Below are positions 10,201 through 17,592 of a DNA stretch of 64,000 nt, piece after piece (the stretch's first letter is position 1; every line of letters begins with the position of its first letter). Where the stretch lies: positions 37,882 to 101,881 of the forward strand of contig NZ_MKIQ01000005.1 of NCBI RefSeq assembly GCF_001832885.1. The letters run 5' to 3'. The notes beneath the pieces are model-generated. The model did no database searches. It had not been told where the DNA came from and saw nothing but the letters and a program-made list of their open reading frames with translations. This DNA comes from Floricoccus penangensis. GTDB lineage: Bacteria; Bacillota; Bacilli; Lactobacillales; Streptococcaceae. The position numbers and the translations under genes were made by a program.

Positions 10201-11154
10201 ATCTCCGTCGGCCTTGTCTTCTCCATTAGCATACATATCATGAGATTCCACCCATGTTACTAGTCTATTTGGTTTAACTCCATTGTGATAAGGAGAGACA
10301 TCATCTACATAAACAGTCTTATTTTTTAAAGCATTTAATATACCATCTCCGTAATGAGATGCTGTTACACCCATATATTTAGCATATTCAGTATCACGAG
10401 ATATACTATCTTGTAAAACTTCTCCATACTGGAATTCCGATCCGTTATCAGTTATATTCGGCCAAAAATTGCTACCATATCCTTGATCTGATGGTAATTC
10501 AATATGTTTGGCTGCATCATATCTAAAACCTGAAGCACCATCTGCCATTACTCGATTAACAAAATCTTTTAGATATTTTTGAACTTCTGAATTTTGAGTG
10601 TTAAAATCCCAAAGTCCAAGCAATGCCAATTGAGTTACTTGATAGCGATCATTCCAATTATCAATACTCCTATTTCCATGAGTCCAGTTAGAAATTTTTT
10701 TAATTTCTGGATCTATAGCGCTTTCGGTTGCAGTGGTATGATTCAGAACTGCATCTACAATAACCTTAATTCCGTATTCTTTAGCTTTGGCACACATTTC
10801 TTTAAAATCTTCTTCGCTACCTAGATATTGATTACCAATTTTATAAGAAGTTGGTTGATATAAGTAATACCAATTTGATATGTGCATCAAATCCCCATTT
10901 TTGCTATTATCGCCTCCTTCAAAAACAGCATTTATAGGTGATGTTTGAATTGTTGTATATCCAGCATTGTGAATATTTTCCATGTTATTAGTTATATTTT
11001 TAAATGACCAATTCCATGCATGTAACATTACCCCCTCATCGACTCTTCCTGCCTGTAACTCATTATTTTGAGCATTAACTACAGGACTAAAAAAGAAGAA
11101 GAAGGACATAATGAAAACAAAAATTACATTCTTACTAACTTTTTTCCGAAACAT
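7216..11154 (-). CDS. secreted multidomain alpha-amylase (GH13) with CBM26 and FIVAR repeats
   Basis: Endo-hydrolysis of alpha-1,4 bonds in starch outside the cell. The start is the ATG at 11154, because AAAGGAG lies eight bases upstream; an upstream in-frame codon at 11181 has no such site. Of 1312 residues, 1-28 are a signal peptide ending VVNA. About 30-470 form a GH13 barrel very close to Bacillus subtilis AmyE (subfamily 28 type): LHAWNWSF, GFRYDAAKH with the nucleophile Asp, YGEVLQD with the acid Glu, and VESHD. About 490-680 hold two copies of a CBM26-type starch-binding module (INNNLLVIFSDGK and INDNLLVIFSDGK). About 690-1312 hold nine FIVAR-like three-helix repeats of about 70 residues. 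There is no LPXTG anchor, so the repeats may bind the wall or simply extend the enzyme. Confidence 0.93.
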   Translation of the reverse strand: MFRKKVSKNVIFVFIMSFFFFFSPVVNAQNNELQAGRVDEGVMLHAWNWSFKNITNNMENIHNAGYTTIQTSPINAVFEGGDNSKNGDLMHISNWYYLYQPTSYKIGNQYLGSEEDFKEMCAKAKEYGIKVIVDAVLNHTTATESAIDPEIKKISNWTHGNRSIDNWNDRYQVTQLALLGLWDFNTQNSEVQKYLKDFVNRVMADGASGFRYDAAKHIELPSDQGYGSNFWPNITDNGSEFQYGEVLQDSISRDTEYAKYMGVTASHYGDGILNALKNKTVYVDDVSPYHNGVKPNRLVTWVESHDMYANGEDKADGDVDYAHSVWMSDEDIKIGWSVVASRAQSVPLFFSRPVGGGKGVRFPNQSKMGDAGSDLYKDKTISEINKFHNLMVGKSELLVNPNNDHNVLITYRGNSGAVVTNISSQAQTINTESRLNDGEYIDKISGKKISVVNGRFRTTIPARTVLIVYDEKSLSDNTEKEEIKFVKPDNWGQDIYAYIYDKEADSVVGPWPGLKMTKENTTNLYSVELDSKLINNNLLVIFSDGKQQSPAKDGFKFISGKTYDVSGIVNTPEEVKKENIKFIKPDSWSQDIYAYIYDKERDTSVVGKWPGLKMTKEDGENLYGVDLDSKLINDNLLVIFSDGKVQSPAKDGFKFVPGKTYNIDGEVEEKKTDNSILYQEIESFNNINSEQYTSQSYENLAQIIEEAKKIYLDDKASQETIDSTVSKIKDAKNALEKKVNKEILGKSVYTGKSIDSTKYTEKSFADLKSVLDEAEEVLNNPKASQEEVDLINTKLNKSIESLQIKEISIDKKALKNSLDAAKIIEGANYTDESYNQLQSEIANAEKIFNSSSATQEEVNQSVIDLNKKISDLKSKPTPIEVNKEVLKKILEVANAVNQADYTEESLNTLDLSKKRAETILNDSQATQVQVDDTALELGNAILALEKKQTEVPEANKNILRKLLEKAQSTDNSKYTDESLKTLQEVISKAKEIDGNKLANQEEVDNTTLELTEALLNLVEKKKVNKDILSQLIESSKVINPDSYTDESYKLFEESLRNAQEIEKNVNSTQTEVDQAVINLNKAITALEIKKIEVPKVNKEVLDKTVKSSQSINTDLYTKESVDNLLKAIEDAKKLQTDSAVSQSQVDDAVIKLNDAMASLKTKPIVPPLPKTDKKVLNKSIEAAQSVKKDIYSKKTYDALQKVLENAKKVQINEQASQVEIDKATSDLNRALSELRLNPCSFPSYKHNKTVLNRSVEAGLLINKANYTKSSYDTLEKAIIAGKRIQSNNWVNQEQINRATIAINKAIADLQLK

Positions 11155-11269
11155 TTTTATTACTCCTTTTCGTAAACACAAAGTGATGGGCTCTCCTGAC
11201 TGTCTCCTTTCTTTATTAAATATAGTTTTTTATAAGTTTAATATAATTGTCTATAAACAATTCCTTAAT

Positions 11270-11307
11270 ATTATATATATTCAATACAAATCACGCAAGC
11301 GTTTTCA
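11270..11307 (-). promoter_or_regulatory. amylase promoter with cre/MalR-like operator
   Basis: On the minus strand, -35 TTGCGT (11298-11293), 17-base spacer, -10 TATAAT (11275-11270). TGAAAACGCTTGCG (11307-11294) overlaps the -35 and resembles both a CcpA cre site and the GCAAxCGxTTGC operators of the maltose genes. About 110 bases of untranslated leader follow. Nothing else is recognised between 11308 and 11500. Confidence 0.65.
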
Positions 11308-11500
11308 CAAAATGAATATAAAAAGAACTCAAATAAACATTGAATTCTTATAAAATAAATTATAAAATTTTTATTTAATTTTTTACCAGTAACATTAAAA
11401 GCTTATTTATTAAGGATAACTGCTGAATATTATATTATTTATTAAATTTTGATTACTTTAATCTCCTATTATACAAAATTAAAATATTTTGATAATACAT

Positions 11501-11544
11501 GAAAAAATCAAGGTGGTAAAGCTATGTCGCTTCCCCGCCTTGAT
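11501..11544 (-). terminator. terminator overlapping the end of yolD-like gene
   Basis: On the minus strand ATCAAGG (11544-11538) pairs with CCTTGAT (11513-11507), followed by a T run. The stop codon of the upstream gene lies in the loop. Confidence 0.65.
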
Positions 11545-11887
11545 ATTTAACTGATAAAATATTTTTTATATCTATTTTTCTTACTTCATCTACCTTAAAA
11601 AATACAAAGTCTGTTGATGTAAATTCGACTACAGTTCCTTGAATTCTACTAATAATTTCATCTACTGAAAGAACAAGTTCAATAGTGAGTTTGTTCAAAT
11701 ATGCTTGGTTAAGTAGTTGTATCTTTTCTTCAAGATCTATTTTATCAACTTTTTCTTGTCTAGCTATTATGGCATCACGTTTCATAGCACTCCCATGTTC
11801 TGATAAATAGAAGCCCATCCATTTTTTCATACCTCTGTCTTGATAATCGCGTATCTCTGGAAATTTACTATATGATCTATCTACCAT
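11522..11887 (-). CDS. YolD-like domain protein
   Basis: A 121-residue protein starting MVDRSYSKFPEIRDYQDRGM and ending in a beta-rich YolD-type domain (GTVVEF, ILSVK). YolD-like proteins are encoded next to Y-family polymerases in Bacillus and streptococcal chromosomes, plasmids and phages, and have been proposed as UmuD-like partners. The biochemical role is not established. The ATG overlaps the last codons of the polymerase gene by seven bases, so the two are translationally coupled. Confidence 0.8.
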   Translation of the reverse strand: MVDRSYSKFPEIRDYQDRGMKKWMGFYLSEHGSAMKRDAIIARQEKVDKIDLEEKIQLLNQAYLNKLTIELVLSVDEIISRIQGTVVEFTSTDFVFFKVDEVRKIDIKNILSVKYQGGEAT

Positions 11888-13350
11888 TTTTCATCTTTAC
11901 TCAAGCCATCTAATCCTCCCGCTCCACCTCCTGAGTGTCCTCCAACTAATTTAGTACGTTCAATTACTCTTGATCCTTTGGATAAGGCTGTAGCTTTTTG
12001 TACTGAAATATAACCATACTTATCTCTAATTAGATCTATACTTTCTTGAAGTTTATCTTTTTTTTCTTCAATTTCATAATCATCAAAAAGAGAAACTAAA
12101 GAATATGATTCATCAGTTAAGCCTGAGTAACTTACTCCAACCCTTCTAACTGCTCCACCCTTATATTTACTTCTAAATGAACTAATTATATGTTCTATTA
12201 GAAGATCAGTACGGTTAGTTGGCTCAATCTTAACTTGGCTATGGATTGATTTTCTATTTTCAGTCATGGCAAAACCTACATATAAAAAAATACAAGTTGT
12301 TTTTTTCTTATCACGTCGAAGCCTAACTCCAACTTGTTCCGCCATTTCCTTAATAACTATCTCTATTTCATCCTTATCATGGTAATCACGCGGTAAAGTT
12401 TGAGAATTGCCGATTACTCTTGATTTAGTATGGTATGGTTTCTTAACATTACTTTCATCAATTCCATTTGCATGAAAAAAAAGTTGAACACCTATTACAC
12501 CAAATTCATCTTTTAAAATTTTCGGATCTGTGTGAGCTAAGTCATATATTGTATGAATTCCAAGTTTCTCCAATCGTTTTTTAGTTCTACGATTAATACC
12601 CCAAAATTCTGTAATATCTTCAATCGTCCAAAGTTTTTCAGGAACATCTTCATAATTGATTGAAGCCCTCATTGCTTTATTATATTTAGCATAATGGTCT
12701 AAAGCTACCTTAGCTAGCATAGGATTACAATTTGACATTCCCACAGTCGAATAAATACCTGTTTCTTTGACTATTAATTCTTGGATATCACGAGAAACTA
12801 AGTCTAATTTTTCTCTCCTTGAAAGCTTTGGATTGGGATAAAAGTAATTTAGAGAACCCGTTAAATCAACAAATCCTTCATCAATTGAATACCAAAATAT
12901 CTCATCTCGAGGAGCGAAACGCTCTATTAAATGCTGAATTTCCATGTTTACTGCTATATAACGGTTCATTCTCGGCGGCACAATATGAGTTTGTTTTGCC
13001 CAAGCTTCGATATGCTGAATGTAATCTTCAGTTGGAGGTAGAGCTTTTCCATTCCAATCTCGTTCACAGCTTTTATAATACTTACTGTAATTAAATTTTC
13101 GATTATGTAAATGAAATGGTAATTCGCGACTTCTGCTAACATTTAGATTACCAAATATTTGTTTAAAAGTGGGAGAACTAGCCAATATTAGACCAGCTGA
13201 ATTTCCAGCATGACTCATTACACATAGAGAAGCTCTCAGTGGATTGAGTCCTAAATCAACACATTCAACACTTGCATAAAAAGACTTCATATCAATAAAT
13301 GCTATATCGCTTTGTTGTTCCAGTGAGTAATCAAAATCTGGTTCTATCAT
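11881..13350 (-). CDS. Y-family DNA polymerase (UmuC/UvrX type)
   Basis: Translesion DNA polymerase, expected to copy damaged templates. The start is the ATG at 13350 with GAGGAG seven bases upstream; the longer frame begins at a TTG inside that site. Of 489 residues, the palm motif AFIDMKSFYASVE is at about 17-29 and the second catalytic motif YSIDEGFVDLTG near 165. HhH and little-finger regions follow. The length and the downstream YolD partner fit the Gram-positive UmuC/UvrX group rather than DinB. No LexA- or HdiR-like regulator is nearby. Only 22 bases separate the start from a MITE-like repeat, so the promoter must lie in or beyond the repeat. Confidence 0.9.
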   Translation of the reverse strand: MIEPDFDYSLEQQSDIAFIDMKSFYASVECVDLGLNPLRASLCVMSHAGNSAGLILASSPTFKQIFGNLNVSRSRELPFHLHNRKFNYSKYYKSCERDWNGKALPPTEDYIQHIEAWAKQTHIVPPRMNRYIAVNMEIQHLIERFAPRDEIFWYSIDEGFVDLTGSLNYFYPNPKLSRREKLDLVSRDIQELIVKETGIYSTVGMSNCNPMLAKVALDHYAKYNKAMRASINYEDVPEKLWTIEDITEFWGINRRTKKRLEKLGIHTIYDLAHTDPKILKDEFGVIGVQLFFHANGIDESNVKKPYHTKSRVIGNSQTLPRDYHDKDEIEIVIKEMAEQVGVRLRRDKKKTTCIFLYVGFAMTENRKSIHSQVKIEPTNRTDLLIEHIISSFRSKYKGGAVRRVGVSYSGLTDESYSLVSLFDDYEIEEKKDKLQESIDLIRDKYGYISVQKATALSKGSRVIERTKLVGGHSGGGAGGLDGLSKDEKW

Positions 13351-13372
13351 AACATCACTCCTCAATAAGATT

Positions 13373-13659
13373 TATAGTCACTTAAAAATAGATTAATACA
13401 TCGTTGAGATTTATATTAATAAGCTTGTTTATTCAAGTATAATCGACAGCGGAGCAAGGCGTAGTGACTCATCTCGATAAACGCTAGTTCTATCATCAAT
13501 TCGTCGCGCCATTAGAACTAATTGCTTTAGCAATTTAAGTTCTATGGACATCGGAGCAAAGCGACGAGCCTTATCTTGCGACTTACACTATAAGCTTGCT
13601 TATTCAAGTGTAATAGACAGCCTAATAAAACGAAGGTACTTCTTTTTTAATCAACTATA
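13373..13659. mobile_element. MITE-like repeat element, copy 1 (287 bp)
   Basis: The left end TATAGTCACTTAAAAATAGA and the right end ...TTAATCAACTATA form imperfect terminal inverted repeats. The left 35 bases recur exactly at 42875 onward, and an internal block of about 38 bases (13468-13507) recurs at about 42911-42950. Inside are a near-identical 30-base direct repeat (AAGCTTG.TTATTCAAGT.., near 13431 and 13592), a second repeated phrase CGGAGCAA.GCG, and the palindrome AATTGCTTTAGCAATT. No open frame is seen. Non-coding, with terminal inverted repeats and a shortened second copy, it looks like a non-autonomous element. Confidence 0.65.
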
Positions 13660-13721
13660 TTTAATTTACTTAAATTATATACGATTTAATTCGTATTTTC
13701 AATCATATATTTAAAAACAAC

Positions 13722-13750
13722 AAAAAACGAGCGGACATGCTCGTTTTTCT
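13722..13750. terminator. symmetrical hairpin terminator
   Basis: AAAAACGAGC/GCTCGTTTTT stem, loop GGACAT, T runs on both strands. It could stop transcription from either side of this gene-free interval. Confidence 0.7.
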
Positions 13751-13960
13751 TGTAGGAATTTTTTTTGGAGTTTTATTTTTAAGGAGTTTGCAAGTTTTAT
13801 TATTAATAAGACTTGCGGAGTTTTATGAAAAAAAGTTTTGAGTTATCTAATTGCTTACACCGGATAATCTCTAAAGTTCATTTTTTATAGAAGGTTTATC
13901 ACCTGTCTATGTATATATAATAATATAAATGATACTTAAGAACATCAGACTTAAGACTGA
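13751..13960. other. gene-free interval between the hairpin and gnd
   Basis: No recognised gene. It holds a strong hairpin with arms GCAAGTTTTATTA and TAATAAGACTTGC (about 13790-13816). This is followed by GGAG and a possible 21-codon frame starting at the ATG at 13825 and ending at 13890, which matches no family known to me. GGAGTTTTAT occurs twice. A small RNA or tiny peptide is possible but unproven. Confidence 0.3.
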
Positions 13961-13962
13961 AA

Positions 13963-13994
13963 TTTAAAAAGAATCTCCTAAGAGACTCTTTTTA
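13963..13994 (-). terminator. terminator of gnd
   Basis: On the minus strand AAAAAGAGTCTC/GAGATTCTTTTT with loop TTAG begins just after the gnd stop codon. Confidence 0.75.
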
Positions 13995-13996
13995 AA

Positions 13997-15421
13997 TTAT
14001 TTTTCATCATACCAGTTATAATGGAATGTTCCTGGACGATCTGTTCTTTCATATGTATGAGCGCCAAAGTAATCACGTTGTGCTTGGATTAGGTTAGCTG
14101 GTAACACTTCTGAACGGTAGCTATCAAAGTACGCAATTGCAGAAGAGAAAGTTGGAACTGGAACACCAGCTTGAACTGCAAGACCAACTACATCACGAAC
14201 TGATTGTTGATACTTCTCAGTGATTTCAACAAAGTAATCATCTAATAGCAAGTTTTCAAGGTCAGCATCACGGTCATAAGCATCAGTGATTTTTTGTAGG
14301 AAACGGGCACGGATAATACATCCAGCACGCCAGATGCTTGCAATATCAGCAAATGGTAAATCCCAATTATTTTCTTTACTTGCAACACGAAGTTGAGCAA
14401 AACCTTGAGCATAGCTCATAATTTTTGAGAAGTATAAAGCTTGACGAATTTTTTCAATTAGCTCTTCTTTATTAATTTCAGCTGCAACTAGGTTTGCTTT
14501 TGGTAAAACTTTGCTAGCTTTCACACGTTCATCTTTATAAGTTGAAATGTAACGAGCAAATACAGACTCAGTGATAAGAGGAAGTGGAACACCTGAATCT
14601 AGTGCAGATTGGCTAGTCCATTTACCTGTCCCTTTATTCCCTGCAGCATCAAGGATAACATCTACTATTGGTTTACCAGTTCCAAGATCATCTTTGCGAG
14701 TCAAAATATCTGAAGTAATTTCAATTAGGTAACTATCCAGTTCACCTTTATTCCATTCAGTAAAGACATCAGCCATTTCATCAGCAGTCATTCCTAGTAA
14801 GTGCTTCATAAGGTCATATGATTCGGCAATTAATTGCATATCACCATATTCGATACCATTATGGACCATTTTAACGTAGTGACCGGCACCATCAGGGCCA
14901 ATATAAGTAACACAAGGCTTCCCATCTTCTGGAGCTTTAGCTGAAATCTCTTCAAATACAGGTGCAATCAAATCATAAGCTTCGCGTTGTCCACCAGGCA
15001 TGATTGAAGGACCTTCAAGAGCTCCTTTTTCTCCACCTGATACACCCGTACCAATGAAATTAATACCAGAATCAGCAAGCTCATTATTACGACGAATTGT
15101 ATCTTTGTAGAAAGTATTACCACCATCAATTAAGATATCACCTTTGTCTAAGTATGGAAGTAAGTTTTGGATTGTAGCATCAGTTCCAGGTCCTGCTTGA
15201 ACCATAAGCATAATACGACGTGGTTTTTCAATAGAATTTACAAATGATTCAATATCATAGCTAGGTACAAAATTCTTATCTGGGTGACTAGCAACTACAT
15301 CCTCAGTTTTTTCGCGGCTACGGTTGAAAATTGCAACTGTATATCCTCTTGATTCAATATTTAGAGCAAGATTACGACCCATTACGGCCATACCAACTAC
15401 ACCAAAATTCGCTTGTGTCAT
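13997..15421 (-). CDS. gnd: 6-phosphogluconate dehydrogenase (decarboxylating)
   Basis: Oxidative pentose phosphate pathway enzyme that converts 6-phosphogluconate to ribulose-5-phosphate with NADPH and CO2 release. It has 474 residues, the usual length. The N-terminal Rossmann motif [15 protein letters not shown] is at about residues 7-21, IFNRS closes the dinucleotide site, and the signature [12 protein letters not shown] and substrate-binding [13 protein letters not shown] are intact. AGGAG lies upstream of the ATG. It is monocistronic with its own terminator. Confidence 0.97.
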   Translation of the reverse strand: MTQANFGVVGMAVMGRNLALNIESRGYTVAIFNRSREKTEDVVASHPDKNFVPSYDIESFVNSIEKPRRIMLMVQAGPGTDATIQNLLPYLDKGDILIDGGNTFYKDTIRRNNELADSGINFIGTGVSGGEKGALEGPSIMPGGQREAYDLIAPVFEEISAKAPEDGKPCVTYIGPDGAGHYVKMVHNGIEYGDMQLIAESYDLMKHLLGMTADEMADVFTEWNKGELDSYLIEITSDILTRKDDLGTGKPIVDVILDAAGNKGTGKWTSQSALDSGVPLPLITESVFARYISTYKDERVKASKVLPKANLVAAEINKEELIEKIRQALYFSKIMSYAQGFAQLRVASKENNWDLPFADIASIWRAGCIIRARFLQKITDAYDRDADLENLLLDDYFVEITEKYQQSVRDVVGLAVQAGVPVPTFSSAIAYFDSYRSEVLPANLIQAQRDYFGAHTYERTDRPGTFHYNWYDEK

Positions 15422-15529
15422 CTATATTCTCCTATTTCATTAAGTAAATTTCATTAAGTAAAATTTTTACATTATTCTTTAAATTATAACATTTTTAGTC
15501 CAAAAATCAATTTAATATCACAGTTCAGA

Positions 15530-16063
15530 CTAGTCAAATAAGCCATCAAGACTTGCAAAAGGAGATTTTTTTTCGCTTTCCTTCTCTTCTTGTTTAAGAG
15601 CATAATCTTCCTCTGATAAAATTTCCCAATCATTACCACTTGGTAAATTATCATTTTCCTCTTCAGCAGGCGTAAGCACGCGCAAAGGAATTTCTAAAAT
15701 AATATTATCAGCAACCGACTCATCTAAACTAATGGCATCACGTTCTAAAACCAAAACATTTTCATCTTCTAAAAGATTTTTTTCTTCCTTAAGATAATCC
15801 TCAGTGACAAAAGTCTCATTGACAGGAATATCATTAACTAGATTGACCTGCTCCAAACTTCTTGTTGACGGAAGTGATAAAGTATAATCGGCTTGGTAGT
15901 CTAGAAGATATAAACCATCCTCATAGCTTACTGTTCCTACAACATGAACTGGAGTCAAAGAAATTACCTCAGGATAGCGCTCCTTCAAGTTTTTTTCTAA
16001 GTCCAACACCTCATCAAAATTTATTGTTTCTCTTTTTCTAATCTCATTCAAAGACCATTGCAT
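15530..16063 (-). CDS. DUF177 (YceD-like) protein
   Basis: A 177-residue acidic protein of the YceD/DUF177 family, starting MQWSLNEIRKRE, with the strand-rich centre GTVSYEDGLYLLDYQADYTLSLPS. Family members in other bacteria are linked to 23S rRNA accumulation and usually sit next to rpmF (L32). Here rpmF is absent and the gene stands alone between gnd and a divergent acetyltransferase. AAAGGAGG before the ATG supports the start. The C-terminus is a charged tail ending SLDGLFD. Confidence 0.8.
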   Translation of the reverse strand: MQWSLNEIRKRETINFDEVLDLEKNLKERYPEVISLTPVHVVGTVSYEDGLYLLDYQADYTLSLPSTRSLEQVNLVNDIPVNETFVTEDYLKEEKNLLEDENVLVLERDAISLDESVADNIILEIPLRVLTPAEEENDNLPSGNDWEILSEEDYALKQEEKESEKKSPFASLDGLFD

Positions 16064-16181
16064 TATATATGCCTCCTTTAAAGTACTCCCCTAATTTTAC
16101 AATATTTTACTTAAAATTACTAAAAGAATATTTCCATTGCATCTTTTTCTTACTAGTTTAAAATAAAGATAGGAGGTCCCC

Positions 16182-16616
16182 ATGATAAAAAAAGCAAATA
16201 TAGAAAATTTAGAAATTGTCAGTAGCCTAGCAAAATCCCTGTGGCCAGATAATAACCTTGATGACTTAAGAGAAGAATTTACTGGTATTTTAAATGATAA
16301 AGAAGCAGCAATTTTCCTCAAAGAAGATAATGAAGAATTTATCGGCTTCGCCCAATGTCAACTTAGACATGACTATGTTGAAGGCTGTGACTCCTCTCCA
16401 GTTGGTTACCTTGAAGGAATTTACATTAAAGAAAATCGCCGGAGACAAGGCTTTGCACATGACTTGCTTAGAGCATGTCAAGAGTGGGCTTGTGAATCTG
16501 ACTGTTTAGAATTTGCCAGCGATTGCGAACTTGATAATCTTGACAGTTTAGCCTTTCATCTTAAGATGGGGTTTATGGAAGTAAATAGAATCATTTGTTT
16601 CAAAAAAGAATTATAA
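16182..16616 (+). CDS. GNAT acetyltransferase, AAC(6')-like
   Basis: A 144-residue GCN5-related N-acetyltransferase. AGGAGG precedes the ATG. The acetyl-CoA loop is RRRQGFAHDLL (about 86-96). The pattern is that of the short aminoglycoside 6'-N-acetyltransferase group: LWPDNNLDDLREEF near the N-terminus, GFAQCQLRHDYVEG, then SPVGYLEGIYI, and C-terminal FHLKMGFMEVNRIICFKK. Many chromosomal relatives of that group have not been shown to modify aminoglycosides, so resistance is an inference. It is convergent with scrK, with a shared terminator between them. Confidence 0.75.
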   Translation: MIKKANIENLEIVSSLAKSLWPDNNLDDLREEFTGILNDKEAAIFLKEDNEEFIGFAQCQLRHDYVEGCDSSPVGYLEGIYIKENRRRQGFAHDLLRACQEWACESDCLEFASDCELDNLDSLAFHLKMGFMEVNRIICFKKEL

Positions 16617-16619
16617 AGC

Positions 16620-16658
16620 AAAAGACCAAAAATCTTAGGAATGATTTCTGGTCTTTTT
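16620..16658. terminator. bidirectional terminator between the GNAT gene and scrK
   Basis: AAAGACCA (16621-16628) pairs with TGGTCTTT (16649-16656), with A and T runs outside the stem on either strand. Confidence 0.75.
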
Positions 16659-16690
16659 GATATATTGGCTATCTGTTAAACCAATATCCA

Positions 16691-17566
16691 TTATTCACTT
16701 AATTGTTTCAAGGCTAGAGCAAAATTACCAAGGGTTGCTGAACCATTATTGGCAATTAGTGGTCTAGTAATATATTTTTCAAGAGGAGGTAATTCAACAT
16801 AGTCGTCAAATAATTCTTTGAACTGTTGACGCACTTTGACTAATAATTCTTCGTCAACTACACTTCCACCAAAAACAATCTTTTCTGGACGAACAATTAG
16901 AGTAACTTGAATTACAGCTTGAGCTAAGTAATATGCTAGCACGTCAAATACAGGGTCAGTTCGTGGAACATTTTCTCCTTTGATTCCCAAACGAGCTTCA
17001 AAGGTTGGACCAGCTACAAGACCTTCTAGACAATCACCGTGAAAAGGGCAGTTTCCCGGAAACTCCAGGTCTTCTGGATGTCTTCTTAGATAAGTATGTC
17101 CCATTTCTGTGTGTCCCATGCCTCCTAAGAACTCACCATCAATGACCGCACCACCACCTACACCAGTTCCAACTGTGTAATAAACAAGTGATTCGATTTT
17201 TTCATTCGAAAGTGTAGACATAATATATTCGCCATAAGCCGAACCATTAACATCTGTAGTCCAAGAAATAGGTATATCGAATGCTTCTTTAATAACTCCA
17301 ACAACATCTGTATCTTGCCAACCTGGTTTCGGAGTCTTAGTAATATAACCATACTGAGGAGAACTTTTACGAATTTCAATCGGTCCAAAAGATGCAATAC
17401 CGATAGATTCAACGTCATGTTTTTTAAAATACTCCACAACCTTACCTAGGGTTTCTTCAGGTGTTGTTGTTGGTATAGAAACTTGGTCCTTAACACGGTA
17501 ATCCTCATCACCTACTGCACAGATGAATTTAGTTCCACCAGCTTCAATACTGCCAAATAGTTTCAT
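16691..17566 (-). CDS. scrK: fructokinase, ROK family
   Basis: Phosphorylates the fructose released from sucrose-6-phosphate by ScrB. It has 291 residues. The ATP-binding motif GSIEAGGTKFICAVG is at the N-terminus, the ROK signature is GTGVGGGAVIDGEFLGG, and the zinc-type cluster H..CPFHGDCLEGL lies at about residues 156-182. It lies 26 bases downstream of scrA on the same strand with AAGGAG before the ATG, so it is the second gene of a scrA-scrK operon. Confidence 0.93.
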   Translation of the reverse strand: MKLFGSIEAGGTKFICAVGDEDYRVKDQVSIPTTTPEETLGKVVEYFKKHDVESIGIASFGPIEIRKSSPQYGYITKTPKPGWQDTDVVGVIKEAFDIPISWTTDVNGSAYGEYIMSTLSNEKIESLVYYTVGTGVGGGAVIDGEFLGGMGHTEMGHTYLRRHPEDLEFPGNCPFHGDCLEGLVAGPTFEARLGIKGENVPRTDPVFDVLAYYLAQAVIQVTLIVRPEKIVFGGSVVDEELLVKVRQQFKELFDDYVELPPLEKYITRPLIANNGSATLGNFALALKQLSE

Positions 17567-17592
17567 TTGTCTACTCCTTTAATAAATATAAT

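Noticed and set aside
11522..13350. Umu-type polymerase pair as part of a prophage or conjugative element
   Set aside because: No phage, integrase or conjugation genes flank it in the window. Only the MITE-like repeat is present.
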